Part shown: positions 8,015 through 15,503 of the stretch, in pieces
How the letters are laid out: every line of letters starts with the position of its first letter
Position numbering within the stretch: the first letter of the stretch is position 1
Program-made: the position numbers and the translations under genes
NCBI GenBank assembly: GCA_023402355.1
Contig: JAEXCG010000179.1
Location: 1-64,000, forward strand
Direction of reading: 5' to 3'
From: Bacillota bacterium
Lineage (GTDB): Bacteria; Bacillota; Clostridia; Christensenellales; Aristaeellaceae
DNA: 64,000 nucleotides
Notes under the pieces: generated by a model
What the model saw: only the letters and a program-made list of their open reading frames with translations
Databases searched by the model: none
What the model was told of the DNA's origin: nothing

Positions 8015-9001
8015 ATGGCCGCCGTCTTTGCGGGCTTTTTGCTCGCGCTCATGCTGCGCTTTCCGCTCGATGCCCTCGATGCCGCCGCCAGCGGCCTGCG
8101 CGTGTTCTCGCAGGGGGTTTTGCCCGCGCTCTTTCCGTACATGGTGCTCTGCCAGCTCCTCACGCCGGCGCTCTGCCGCCTGCGCCGCATTCCCCGGGCG
8201 CTGCCCGTCGCCGCGCTCGCCTTTATGGGCGGCTCGCCCGGCGGCGCCCGGCTGATTTCGCTGCTGCGCGAGCAGGGCGCGCTGACCCCGCGGCAGACGC
8301 GCCTGCTCGCAGCGCTCACCGGCACGTGCAGCCCCATGTTCCTGCTTGGAACGGTGAGCGTGTGGGCCTCCTCCCGCGCGCTGGGGGTGGCCGTGCTCGC
8401 CGCGCATTGGCTCGGCGCGGCGCTGTGCGCGCTGTGCGTCTGGCCGTTTTTGAAGCCGGACGACGGCCCGGCATCGGGAAGCGCCGCCGACGTGGAGCCT
8501 GTTTCGTTCGCCAAGGCGGTGCAGGGCAGCGCCCTGGCGATGCTCACCGTCTGCGGGTGCATCGTGCTCATGAGCGTCGCCGCCTGTCTGTGCGGCTGCG
8601 CCTTCCCGGTCTTCACCCGCACGGCGCAGGCTTTTTTGCATGCGGCGCTCGAGATGGCGGGCGGTTCCCGGGCGATCATCTCCCTGGGCTTTCCGCCGCG
8701 CGAAGCCGCCGTCTGCGTGTGCGCGGCCATCTCCTTCGGCGGCGTCAGCATCCTGCTGCAAAACCTGTCCTTTCTGCGGCCGGCCGGCGTGCCCTCGGTC
8801 TTTCTGTGCGGCTGCCGGGCGCTGCACGCGCTGTTCTCCGCCGCGCTGGTCTACGCCCTCTATCCCCTCTGCGCCCGTGTGATCCCCGCCGCCTCGCTCG
8901 CCCCCGCCGCGCCCTCCCCGCTTGTGATGACCGCCCTTTTTACTTCGCTCGCGCTCGCCGCGGGGCTCATCTCGATGATCAGACGCTCCCAAAAGGCATA
9001 A
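8015..9001 (+). CDS. YlbJ-like membrane protein (nucleoside-recognition/Gate type)
   Basis: A 328-aa polytopic membrane protein with about eight hydrophobic segments. FMGGSPGGARLISLL and a second-half counterpart near FGGVSILLQNLS resemble the repeated Gate motif of the SpoVV/YlbJ family, whose B. subtilis member is needed for spore formation. GGGGGGA lies 4 nt before the ATG; the more upstream ATG at 7991 has no ribosome site. It is shorter than B. subtilis YlbJ (about 400 aa). The tmcAL-ylbJ neighbourhood supports the call; the transported substrate is unknown. Confidence 0.75.
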   Translation: MAAVFAGFLLALMLRFPLDALDAAASGLRVFSQGVLPALFPYMVLCQLLTPALCRLRRIPRALPVAALAFMGGSPGGARLISLLREQGALTPRQTRLLAALTGTCSPMFLLGTVSVWASSRALGVAVLAAHWLGAALCALCVWPFLKPDDGPASGSAADVEPVSFAKAVQGSALAMLTVCGCIVLMSVAACLCGCAFPVFTRTAQAFLHAALEMAGGSRAIISLGFPPREAAVCVCAAISFGGVSILLQNLSFLRPAGVPSVFLCGCRALHALFSAALVYALYPLCARVIPAASLAPAAPSPLVMTALFTSLALAAGLISMIRRSQKA

Positions 9002-9045
9002 ACCCGGCGGCGAGGCAAACTTTCACGCCGGACGAGGCTTCCAAA

Positions 9046-9083
9046 ACGCAAAAACAGAAGGTTCATCGCCTTCTGTTTTTTGA
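9046..9083. terminator. Bidirectional terminator
   Basis: Stem AAAACAGAAGG (9051-9061) with CCTTCTGTTTT (9069-9079), loop of 7 nt, T-run on the plus strand and A-run on the left serving the minus strand. It separates the YlbJ-like gene from the convergent ABC operon. Confidence 0.88.
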
Positions 9084-9084
9084 T

Positions 9085-9807
9085 TTACAGCACCTTTCGC
9101 AGGAAGTCCTGCGTGCGCGGGTTCTGCGGGTTTCCGAAGATCTGCTGGGGCGTGCCCTCTTCCATGACGACGCCCTCGTCCATGAAGAGCACGCGGTCGC
9201 CCACCTCGCGCGCAAAGCCCATCTCGTGCGTCACGACGACCATCGTCATGCCGTCCTTCGCGAGCTGCTTCATGACGTCGAGCACCTCCCCGACCATTTC
9301 GGGGTCCAGCGCGCTCGTCGGCTCGTCAAAAAGCATGACGTCCGGGTTCATCGCCAGCGCGCGCACGATGGCGATGCGCTGCTTCTGCCCGCCGGAAAGC
9401 TGATTCGGATAGGTGTTCGCCTTGTCCTTGAGGCCGACGCGGGCGAGAAGCTGCTCCGCCTTTTTCGCGGCCTCTTCCTTGTTCATGAGGCCTGTGTTGA
9501 CGGGCGCTAAGGTGAGGTTTTGCAGCACCGTCAGGTGGGGAAAGAGATTGAACTGCTGAAAGACCATGCCCATCCGGCGGCGAATCCGGTTGATGTCGCA
9601 TTTGGGATCGGTGATGTCGGTGCCCTCAAAGAGAATCTGGCCGCTCGTGGGCGTCTCCAGCAGGTTCAGGCAGCGCAGAAAGGTGCTCTTGCCGCTGCCG
9701 CTGGGGCCGATGACGACGACCTTCTCGCCGGGGGCGATGTGCTGATGGATGCCTTTGAGCACCTCGAGCTCGCCGAATGTCTTGTGCAAATCCTTAACGG
9801 TTATCAC
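9085..9807 (-). CDS. Polar amino-acid ABC transporter ATPase (GlnQ type)
   Basis: A 240-aa ATPase energising uptake by the permease encoded just upstream. Walker [11 protein letters not shown]-loop region [11 protein letters not shown], signature LSGGQKQR, Walker [13 protein letters not shown] and switch His in VVVTHEM are all intact. Length and the N-terminus [12 protein letters not shown] are typical of GlnQ/ArtP. It starts at GTG 9807, 14 nt inside the permease gene, with GGAGG about 10 nt upstream, so translation is coupled. It is the last gene of a three-gene binding-protein, permease, ATPase operon. Confidence 0.95.
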   Translation of the reverse strand: MITVKDLHKTFGELEVLKGIHQHIAPGEKVVVIGPSGSGKSTFLRCLNLLETPTSGQILFEGTDITDPKCDINRIRRRMGMVFQQFNLFPHLTVLQNLTLAPVNTGLMNKEEAAKKAEQLLARVGLKDKANTYPNQLSGGQKQRIAIVRALAMNPDVMLFDEPTSALDPEMVGEVLDVMKQLAKDGMTMVVVTHEMGFAREVGDRVLFMDEGVVMEEGTPQQIFGNPQNPRTQDFLRKVL

Positions 9808-10543
9808 CCTGACGCAGCCTCCTTTCCAGCTTGCTCACCAGCCACGTGAAGAACATGACCACCACGAGGTAAATCAGCGCGACGGCGATCAGCGGCATGA
9901 ACGCCGAGTAGGTGACGCCGCGGATGCGGTTGCCGCCGAACGTCAGGTCTGCCACCGCCACGTAACCGGCGACGGAGGTTTCCTTCAGCAGGGCGATGAA
10001 CTCATTGGCCAGCGTAGGCAGCACGTTTTTGAGCACCTGCGGCGCGATGATCAGCCACATGGTTTGCAGGTAATTGAGCCCGAGGCTGCGCCCGGCCTCC
10101 ATCTGCCCCTTGTCTACCGACAGGATGCCGCCGCGGATGATCTCGGAAACGTACGCGCCGGAATTGATGCCGAACGCCAGCGCCGCCACCATCAGTCCGT
10201 TGTCGGAGGACGCAAAGATGACGTAGTACATGATGAGCAGCTGCACCACGACGGGCGTGCCGCGGATGACCGTGGTGTAAAGGCGGCATATGCGGTTCAA
10301 AAGCGACAGCACGAAACGCCCCGGCCCCTTGCGCATCGCAGCGCCGTTGTTCTCCCAGGTGGTGCGCACGATAGCGATGAGAACGCCGATGACGATGCCG
10401 AGCAGGCAGGCTAAAAAGGAAATGAGGAGCGTGTTCTGCAGGCCGTTTAGCAGCAGCTTCCAGCGATCCTTCTGTATAAAGTTCAAAATAAATTCAGCCT
10501 TTACGCCGTCGAACCACGCCGCTAAGCTGTTGAAAATCGTCAC
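9794..10543 (-). CDS. Polar amino-acid ABC transporter permease
   Basis: A 249-aa HisM/GlnP-type inner-membrane permease with a first TM around [20 protein letters not shown] and the family EAA-type loop [21 protein letters not shown]. The open frame begins at an ATG at 10558, but GGAGG lies inside those codons, 8 nt before GTG 10543, and nothing precedes the ATG, so GTG is taken as the start. It lies downstream of the binding protein across a very strong hairpin, which should lower its expression relative to that protein. Confidence 0.92.
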   Translation of the reverse strand: MTIFNSLAAWFDGVKAEFILNFIQKDRWKLLLNGLQNTLLISFLACLLGIVIGVLIAIVRTTWENNGAAMRKGPGRFVLSLLNRICRLYTTVIRGTPVVVQLLIMYYVIFASSDNGLMVAALAFGINSGAYVSEIIRGGILSVDKGQMEAGRSLGLNYLQTMWLIIAPQVLKNVLPTLANEFIALLKETSVAGYVAVADLTFGGNRIRGVTYSAFMPLIAVALIYLVVVMFFTWLVSKLERRLRQGDNR

Positions 10544-10581
10544 GCAGGTGACCTCCATTTTCCATTCAAATTCCGAAAGAA

Positions 10582-10620
10582 CCCGTCCATGGGCCGCGCG
10601 GCGCGCGGCCCATGGACGGG
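10582..10620 (-). terminator. Perfect 18-bp hairpin after the binding-protein gene
   Basis: Arms at 10582-10599 and 10603-10620 are perfectly complementary over 18 bp with a 3-nt loop; on the minus strand GGGTTCTTTC follows. It most likely acts as an attenuating terminator or RNA stabiliser that gives the solute-binding protein excess over the membrane parts. Confidence 0.75.
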
Positions 10621-10668
10621 GGAAATGCCCCGGTTATGCGTCTGATTGAACCTCCGCCGGGCTGATCT

Positions 10669-11427
10669 TTACTCGGCGTCGGCGCTGATGTACTTCTCAA
10701 CGATGGTCTTGATGGTGCCGTCCTCGATGAGCTCCTTCAAGGCTTCGTTAAACTTGGCGACCAGCTCGCTGTCCTTGGCGAAGCAGGCGGCGTAATCCTC
10801 GACGGCGTACTGGGTGTCGAGCACCTTCAGTCCTTCGTTGGCGGCCACATAAGCCTTCGCGGGCTCGTTGTCGATGACGACGCAGTCGATCTTGCCGTTC
10901 TTCAGCGCCATCACGGCCTCGTTGCCGTTGGGGAAGCGCATGACCTTACCCAGGCCCTTGTCCTCGATGTCGCCGGTCACGTAGATGTCGCCGGTCGTGG
11001 AAAGCTGCACGCCCACGCTGTAGTTCGCGCCCTCGACGAACAGGTCGTCGACGGTGGTGATCGGCGAGCCTTCCTTGACGACGACCGCCTGAATGCCGGT
11101 CGCGTAGCTGTCGGAGAAGTCGACCATCTGCGCGCGCTCTTCGGTCACGGTCATGCCGGCCATCGCAAAGTCGGCCTTGCCGGACTGCACGGCGGCGATG
11201 ATGGAATCGAACTCCATGTCGTCGATCTTGAGCTTGTAGCCGAGCTTTTCGCAGACCGCGGCGGCGATGTCCGCGTCGATGCCCACGACGTCTTCGCCCT
11301 CGCGGAACTCATAGGGCGGGAAGGAGGCGTTGGTCGCCATGGTGAGCGTGTCGGCATCCGCGGCAAAGGCGGCAACCGCCATCGTCAGCATCGCAATACA
11401 AAGAACAAAGGAAATCAGCTTTTTCAT
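10669..11427 (-). CDS. Amino-acid ABC transporter substrate-binding protein
   Basis: A 252-aa secreted receptor. The signal peptide MKKLISFVLCIAMLTMAVAAFA ends near 22, probably with signal peptidase I cleavage after an Ala. The mature part has the family start ATNASFPPYEFREGE, then GIDADIAAAVCEKLGYKL and FAMAGMTVTEERAQMVDFS, typical of SBP_bac_3. The start is the ATG with GGGGGAAG upstream; 36 in-frame codons upstream overlap the promoter. It probably binds a polar amino acid; which one is not decidable. Confidence 0.95.
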   Translation of the reverse strand: MKKLISFVLCIAMLTMAVAAFAADADTLTMATNASFPPYEFREGEDVVGIDADIAAAVCEKLGYKLKIDDMEFDSIIAAVQSGKADFAMAGMTVTEERAQMVDFSDSYATGIQAVVVKEGSPITTVDDLFVEGANYSVGVQLSTTGDIYVTGDIEDKGLGKVMRFPNGNEAVMALKNGKIDCVVIDNEPAKAYVAANEGLKVLDTQYAVEDYAACFAKDSELVAKFNEALKELIEDGTIKTIVEKYISADAE

Positions 11428-11469
11428 TTTTTCTTCCCCCATGCTTGCTTGTTTTTTGAGAATGGCTGA

Positions 11470-11498
11470 ATTATAGCGCATAATCATGAATGTGTCAA
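11470..11498 (-). promoter_or_regulatory. Promoter of the amino-acid ABC operon
   Basis: On the minus strand TTGACA (11498-11493), 17 nt, TATAAT (11475-11470): perfect consensus, placed about 40 nt before the binding-protein start. Confidence 0.92.
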
Positions 11499-11601
11499 GG
11501 CCAATTTCCGATTTTTCTTGCATAAAAATGAGCATGTTTTTTAAAGACGCGCATATTTAAGCAGACCTTGTGCAACTGGGACGAGGCGGCGGCCTTTGTG
11601 C

Positions 11602-11629
11602 TTGCAAAAATCGACAAAGGCGCTATAAT
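11602..11629 (+). promoter_or_regulatory. Promoter of the lipid kinase gene
   Basis: TTGCAA at 11602-11607, 16-nt spacer, TATAAT at 11624-11629, followed by GGAGGG at 11648. Confidence 0.75.
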
Positions 11630-11660
11630 GGTAACAGTTTGATTGCCGGAGGGATCTCGT

Positions 11661-12533
11661 TTGCTTCACCTGATCGTCAACCCCATCGCCGGAAACGGGC
11701 GATGCGCCGCCCTTGCCGAAAGAATCGAGGAAGCGCTCCGGGCGAAAGGTTTTGCCTTTGAAACGCAGCGGACGCTCCGCCCCGGACACGCCGAGGAGCT
11801 CGCCCGGCGCGTCGCGCAGACGGGCGCGCCGCTCGTGCTGTGCGCCGGTGGGGACGGCACCGCTTTCGAGGCCGCACACGGTCTGATCGGCTCGAAGACG
11901 GCGCTCGGCATCCTCCCCTGCGGCACGGGCAACGACTTTACGCGCATGCTCGCCCTGCCCGCAAAGGCGGAGGAGGCGGCCCTCGCGCTGCTCAAAGGCC
12001 ACGCCCAGCCGATCGACGTGGGCTACATCAACGGGCACCTGTTTCTCAACTCCTGCGGGGCCGGGTTCGACGCGCAAACCGTGCAGGCGGCGCAGAAGGC
12101 GAAATTCCTGGGCCGCGGCATGCTCCCCTACCTATACGGCGTCTTCGACACGCTCGCGCACTACAAACCGCTCGAAATGACGATTCAGACGGACGACGCC
12201 CCGCCCTTCACGCAGCGCTGCCTGCTGTGCATCGTCGCAAACGGGCAGTTCATCGGCGGCGGCATGCAAATCGCTCCGTGCGCGCGCTTCGACGACGGGC
12301 TGTTCGACCTGCTCTACGTCGACCCGCTGCCGCGCCGCAAAATCGTCCGTCTGCTGCCTGAAATGATCCGCGGAAAGCACATGCGCTTTACCGAGATCGT
12401 CCACCACATCCGCTGCCGAAGCGTGCGCATCGACTGCCCCGGCATGCTCATGCAATGCGACGGCGAGCTGCAAACGCTGAACAGCGCCTCGTTCTCGCTG
12501 ACACCCGCGCGATTGCTGCTCCAGGTTCCCTGA
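11661..12533 (+). CDS. Diacylglycerol/lipid kinase family protein
   Basis: A 290-aa DagK/YegS-type enzyme that would phosphorylate a lipid such as diacylglycerol with ATP at the membrane face. It has LIVNPIAGNGRC at the N-terminus, the catalytic-domain GGDGTAFEA box and LPCGTGNDFTRML, all hallmarks of DAGK_cat. The C-terminal domain includes CDGELQ. TTG at 11661 is taken as the start because GGAGGG lies 7 nt upstream; an alternative TTG six codons earlier has no ribosome site. DgkB, which recycles lipoteichoic-acid diacylglycerol, is a reasonable Gram-positive parallel, not proven here. Confidence 0.88.
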   Translation: MLHLIVNPIAGNGRCAALAERIEEALRAKGFAFETQRTLRPGHAEELARRVAQTGAPLVLCAGGDGTAFEAAHGLIGSKTALGILPCGTGNDFTRMLALPAKAEEAALALLKGHAQPIDVGYINGHLFLNSCGAGFDAQTVQAAQKAKFLGRGMLPYLYGVFDTLAHYKPLEMTIQTDDAPPFTQRCLLCIVANGQFIGGGMQIAPCARFDDGLFDLLYVDPLPRRKIVRLLPEMIRGKHMRFTEIVHHIRCRSVRIDCPGMLMQCDGELQTLNSASFSLTPARLLLQVP

Positions 12534-12565
12534 CGCCCTCACAGGATCTTCCCTTTTGCATGCAA

Positions 12566-12591
12566 AATCCCCCGGCGCGCGCCGGGGGATT
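12566..12591. terminator. Bidirectional terminator, perfect 13-bp palindrome
   Basis: AATCCCCCGGCGC (12566-12578) is followed directly by its reverse complement (12579-12591). TTTTGC follows on the minus strand and TCGTTT on the plus strand. It separates two convergent genes. Confidence 0.8.
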
Positions 12592-12623
12592 CGTTTATGC
12601 TCAGGGTCCTATCCAGCCTTTCC

Positions 12624-14432
12624 TCAGCGAATCGGCAGGAGCGCAAGCTGTCCGTCTTCCTGCGTGACGCGGTAAAGCGTCTGCTTCGATAGTCCCTGCG
12701 GGAAAAACGCGGCGAAATCCCGTTCAAACGCCTCCTTCGTCCAGCAAAGGTACAGGTAATTGTAATGCGCCGCCACCTCCGCCGCCCAATCGTCGGGGTT
12801 CACGACGCGCGTCCAGATGTCGCCTGCCGCATAGGGCGCGGTGCCGACGCTCGTCCAATCCGACGGGCTGATCGCGCCGTCGGGCAGTCCCACGTCATAG
12901 CGCACGAGCCACCAGTCGTAATCCCCGCCCACGGGCGAGAGGATGTACAGGCGTTCCCCCTCCTGCAGGAGCTTTCTCGCTTCTCGTGCCGGCGCGTAGC
13001 TCTCCCTCGCGTTGGCCGTCTCCCGCGATTGCAGGGGGGCGGTCGCCTCGTGATAGAGGGTCAACCCGACGTTTTGCAGCGCGCACAGGCTTAAAAAGAC
13101 GCAAGCCGCCGCTCTGAGTCCGCCCCCGCGCCGTGCGCTTTGAACGAAGCCGAGCCCTGCCGCGAAGACCAGCATCGCCAGGACGTAGGTCATCATGTAC
13201 CGGCCATAGGAGGCGAGGTTTTCCGCCTCATACTCCGAGTACGCGAACAGATAGAGCGCGAGCAGCGTCCCGGCATACAGGGCGGCACCCATCGTCAACA
13301 TGCCGAACGCCGTGCCCGTGCGCCGCCGCTCCGCCGGGGGCCGCTTTCGCATCAGCGCCCAGCCCGCGCACAGAAAGAGGATCAGCGCCGTGAAGGCGGT
13401 GACCGGCACCAGATAGCCCGCCAGTTCATACTCGCCCAGCGCCCGCAGGAAGTAGAGCACCGCGTTCTTTCGCGCGCCGCTCAGGCCCGTAAGGCCGCGC
13501 AGACCGTCCATCGTCCAGGAGGAACCGACGCCCGCCAGCGCCGTATGCGCCTTCCACGAAAGCAGAGCGATCAGCACCGCCCCGGCGGACAGGACGACTG
13601 CCCTGCGGTTTTTACGCGTAAAGCACAGCGCGTCCGCCGCCATCACGATCAGCGCGATCACAGCCAAGCCGACGCCGGACGACTTTGTCAGCGCGAGCAG
13701 GCAGAGCTGAGACAGAACGCAAAGCCGGCCGCACAGGCTGTCGTCCATAAAGTACGTCACGAGCGCGCCGCCCAGCAGCAGGCCGAGCATCGCGTCGACG
13801 TACAGTTCGTTGAAAAACGACGGGTAAAACGCCGTCGGCAGCAAAAGGACGTCTATAAAAAGCAGCGCCCCGGTCGCAAGCCCGCGCCGCCCCCGCGGCA
13901 GCGAAAAGAGCGGCATCACGAGCGCGAAGTAGGCCGCGTTCATGGCGATCAGCGTCGCGTCCTCCCGGAACGCGGGATAGGAGCGCGCAAAGAAGTACTG
14001 AATCAGCGACATCGCCGGTGGATAATCCTTGAACGTGGCCGCCGAGACGGGGCTCGTGTTCAGGACGTTCAGGGTCGCCATCGTCTTTGCGGTCAAACCC
14101 CAGTGCGTAAACTCGTCCCAGTTGACCAGCATGCGCCCCTTATTTTGCACAAGAGCAAAAGCAAAAAAGAGCATCCAGACGAGCAGCGCGCTAAAGGCCC
14201 CTTCGGGCACGCTTTTGCGCCTGAGCGCAAGATAGAGGAAGCAGCCAAGCCCTGCCAGCGCCAGCAGGTTGACCGCGCAAAATCCGGCATAGAGGCCGCC
14301 GAAGAGCGCGGGGACGTACAGCACGCCGACCGCGAGCCCTAGTGCCAGCGGGAAAGCCCGGGCCGCACGCACGCGCAACAGAGAAGATACCCCGAGCGCG
14401 AGCGCGGCAAGGGCGAGCCAAGGCATCAGCAT
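12624..14432 (-). CDS. Polytopic membrane protein, possible GT-C glycosyltransferase
   Basis: A 602-aa protein with about 12-13 hydrophobic segments and a soluble C-terminal domain of about 120 aa (YDWWLVRYDVGLP...). The loop LVNWDEFTHWGLTAK near residue 95, with Asp and Glu just after early TM segments, and KDYPPAMSLIQY resemble GT-C transferases that use polyprenyl-linked sugars. No family is certain. Arg-rich cytosolic loops alternate with TMs. The start is the first ATG with AGGGGA upstream. The gene follows the TetR gene by 19 nt, so it is probably co-transcribed with and controlled by that regulator. Confidence 0.6.
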   Translation of the reverse strand: MLMPWLALAALALGVSSLLRVRAARAFPLALGLAVGVLYVPALFGGLYAGFCAVNLLALAGLGCFLYLALRRKSVPEGAFSALLVWMLFFAFALVQNKGRMLVNWDEFTHWGLTAKTMATLNVLNTSPVSAATFKDYPPAMSLIQYFFARSYPAFREDATLIAMNAAYFALVMPLFSLPRGRRGLATGALLFIDVLLLPTAFYPSFFNELYVDAMLGLLLGGALVTYFMDDSLCGRLCVLSQLCLLALTKSSGVGLAVIALIVMAADALCFTRKNRRAVVLSAGAVLIALLSWKAHTALAGVGSSWTMDGLRGLTGLSGARKNAVLYFLRALGEYELAGYLVPVTAFTALILFLCAGWALMRKRPPAERRRTGTAFGMLTMGAALYAGTLLALYLFAYSEYEAENLASYGRYMMTYVLAMLVFAAGLGFVQSARRGGGLRAAACVFLSLCALQNVGLTLYHEATAPLQSRETANARESYAPAREARKLLQEGERLYILSPVGGDYDWWLVRYDVGLPDGAISPSDWTSVGTAPYAAGDIWTRVVNPDDWAAEVAAHYNYLYLCWTKEAFERDFAAFFPQGLSKQTLYRVTQEDGQLALLPIR

Positions 14433-14451
14433 TTTACCGTCCCCTTTCCGG

Positions 14452-15141
14452 TCACGGGCTCCCCGCTTCCATCATCGACCGGCAGATCTTCGCCATGTCC
14501 GTGACGCTCAGCAGCGTCACGGAGCCGAAAGGCGCGCCCAGCAGGCGTTCGATCGCGTAGCGGTAAATCTCCAGCTTGTCCACGATCGCGTTCAGCACGT
14601 CGCTCTCGTCCGAACCTGCGGACAGCAAAAACGCGATCTCATCGGTCAATTGCAGGCCCAAACGCAGCACGAGCTCCGCCATGCCGTCGCCCGCCGGGGT
14701 GAAGAACACGCCCTCGGCGACGCCCTCGCGCACGATGCGCCGCAGGATGGGCAGCGTCAGTTCGAGCTGACGCTGCTTCATCTTTTCGCGCATCAGGGCG
14801 CCGTCCTCTCGATAGGCCACGCGCACCAGCAGGCTGATGAAATCCGTCGAATCCGATTGCCAGATGCCGGAGCGCTGAAAGAAGGCGTTGAGCTTCTCCA
14901 CCGCGCTGCCGCTGCAGGCGTCCACCGCATGCTGCGCCGCTTCGCAGGAAGCGCGCGCACGCTCCTCGCAGATCGCCTCGAGCAGCGCGAGCTTGCTCTC
15001 AAAGTGATGGTAAAAACCGCCCTTGGAAAAGTGCAGCTCGTCCAGAATATCCTGCACGGATGTCTGTTCATAGCCGCGCGCATAGAACAGCCGCTCCGCC
15101 GTTTCCAGCAGCGCCTGCCTGCGGTCATCGCCCTTACGCAT
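14452..15141 (-). CDS. TetR-family transcriptional regulator
   Basis: A 229-aa repressor. The TetR_N helix-turn-helix spans about 8-55 (LLETAERLFYARGYEQTSVQ followed by LHFSKGGFYHHFESK). The C-terminal ligand domain is not of a subgroup I recognise. A 17-nt dyad lies at the start of its transcript, consistent with autorepression. The membrane-protein gene follows within 20 nt and is the likely co-regulated target. Confidence 0.92.
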   Translation of the reverse strand: MRKGDDRRQALLETAERLFYARGYEQTSVQDILDELHFSKGGFYHHFESKLALLEAICEERARASCEAAQHAVDACSGSAVEKLNAFFQRSGIWQSDSTDFISLLVRVAYREDGALMREKMKQRQLELTLPILRRIVREGVAEGVFFTPAGDGMAELVLRLGLQLTDEIAFLLSAGSDESDVLNAIVDKLEIYRYAIERLLGAPFGSVTLLSVTDMAKICRSMMEAGSP

Positions 15142-15201
15142 GCGTGACTTCCCTCCCTGCCTTCGCCCGGTGCTTCATGTAGAGTCCTTCCCGTACCGCA
15201 T

Positions 15202-15218
15202 ACAGACTTATAGTCTGT
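15202..15218. promoter_or_regulatory. Probable TetR operator
   Basis: Perfect dyad ACAGACT-TAT-AGTCTGT (7+3+7). It lies just downstream of the -10 box of the TetR promoter (15228-15233), so bound protein would block initiation or early elongation. Confidence 0.7.
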
Positions 15219-15227
15219 TATGTTCCT

Positions 15228-15256
15228 ATTATACGTGCAACCCGCCGCCCCGTCAA
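15228..15256 (-). promoter_or_regulatory. Promoter of the TetR gene
   Basis: On the minus strand TTGACG (15256-15251), 17 nt, TATAAT (15233-15228). The leader is about 80 nt and begins within or beside the operator dyad. Confidence 0.85.
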
Positions 15257-15268
15257 GCATAGAAAAAC

Positions 15269-15293
15269 AGACCGCCGATATTTCCGGCGGTCT
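15269..15293 (-). terminator. Terminator hairpin, distal copy (repeat locus 1)
   Basis: A 25-nt hairpin with arms AGACCGCCG and CGGCGGTCT around a 7-nt loop. On the minus strand it is followed by GTTTTTC, so it is the functional terminator for the VanW gene. An identical 25-nt copy lies at 15474-15498, on the other side of the repeat element. Confidence 0.85.
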
Positions 15294-15473
15294 CAGCGTG
15301 TCACAAAATCTATCGAAGACAGACAAACCGAAAGCCGTCTGCAAGACTGTAATCGTATCGCCCGGCTAAGCCGGGCGGGCGGGGCTTTTCCCGTAGCAAA
15401 ACGAAGTTTTGCGGAGCGAAAAAATGACCCGTAATCTCGACAAAGTGGCGGTTGCCACTTTGTCGACGCGCTG
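15294..15473. repeat. Structured intergenic repeat, copy 1
   Basis: A non-coding 180-nt element filling most of the 15142-15503 gap. Nucleotides 15312-15472 match the reverse complement of 25007-25167 with about 15 differences (about 91% by hand alignment). It contains three hairpins: GCCCGGC/GCCGGGC, GCAAAAC/GTTTTGC and CGACAAAGTGGC/GCCACTTTGTCG. Its ends carry inverted CAGCGTGTC and GACGCGCTG. Identical copies of the local terminator hairpin flank it on both sides. No protein-coding capacity is evident. It may be a mobile non-autonomous element or a structured RNA. Confidence 0.85.
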
Positions 15474-15498
15474 AGACCGCCGATATTTCCGGCGGTCT
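15474..15498 (-). terminator. Terminator hairpin, proximal copy (repeat locus 1)
   Basis: Identical in all 25 nt to 15269-15293. It begins 6 nt after the VanW stop but is followed on the minus strand by the repeat element instead of a T-tract, so it has probably lost terminator function. Confidence 0.8.
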
Positions 15499-15503
15499 CT
15501 GGC

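Noticed and set aside
15294..15473. Degenerate group II intron or IS element
   Set aside because: The element is ~180 nt with no transposase or reverse-transcriptase remnant and no recognisable domain V; it remains an unclassified repeat.
15269..15498. CRISPR array or tandem repeat
   Set aside because: Only two hairpin copies flank one element; there is no repeat-spacer periodicity.
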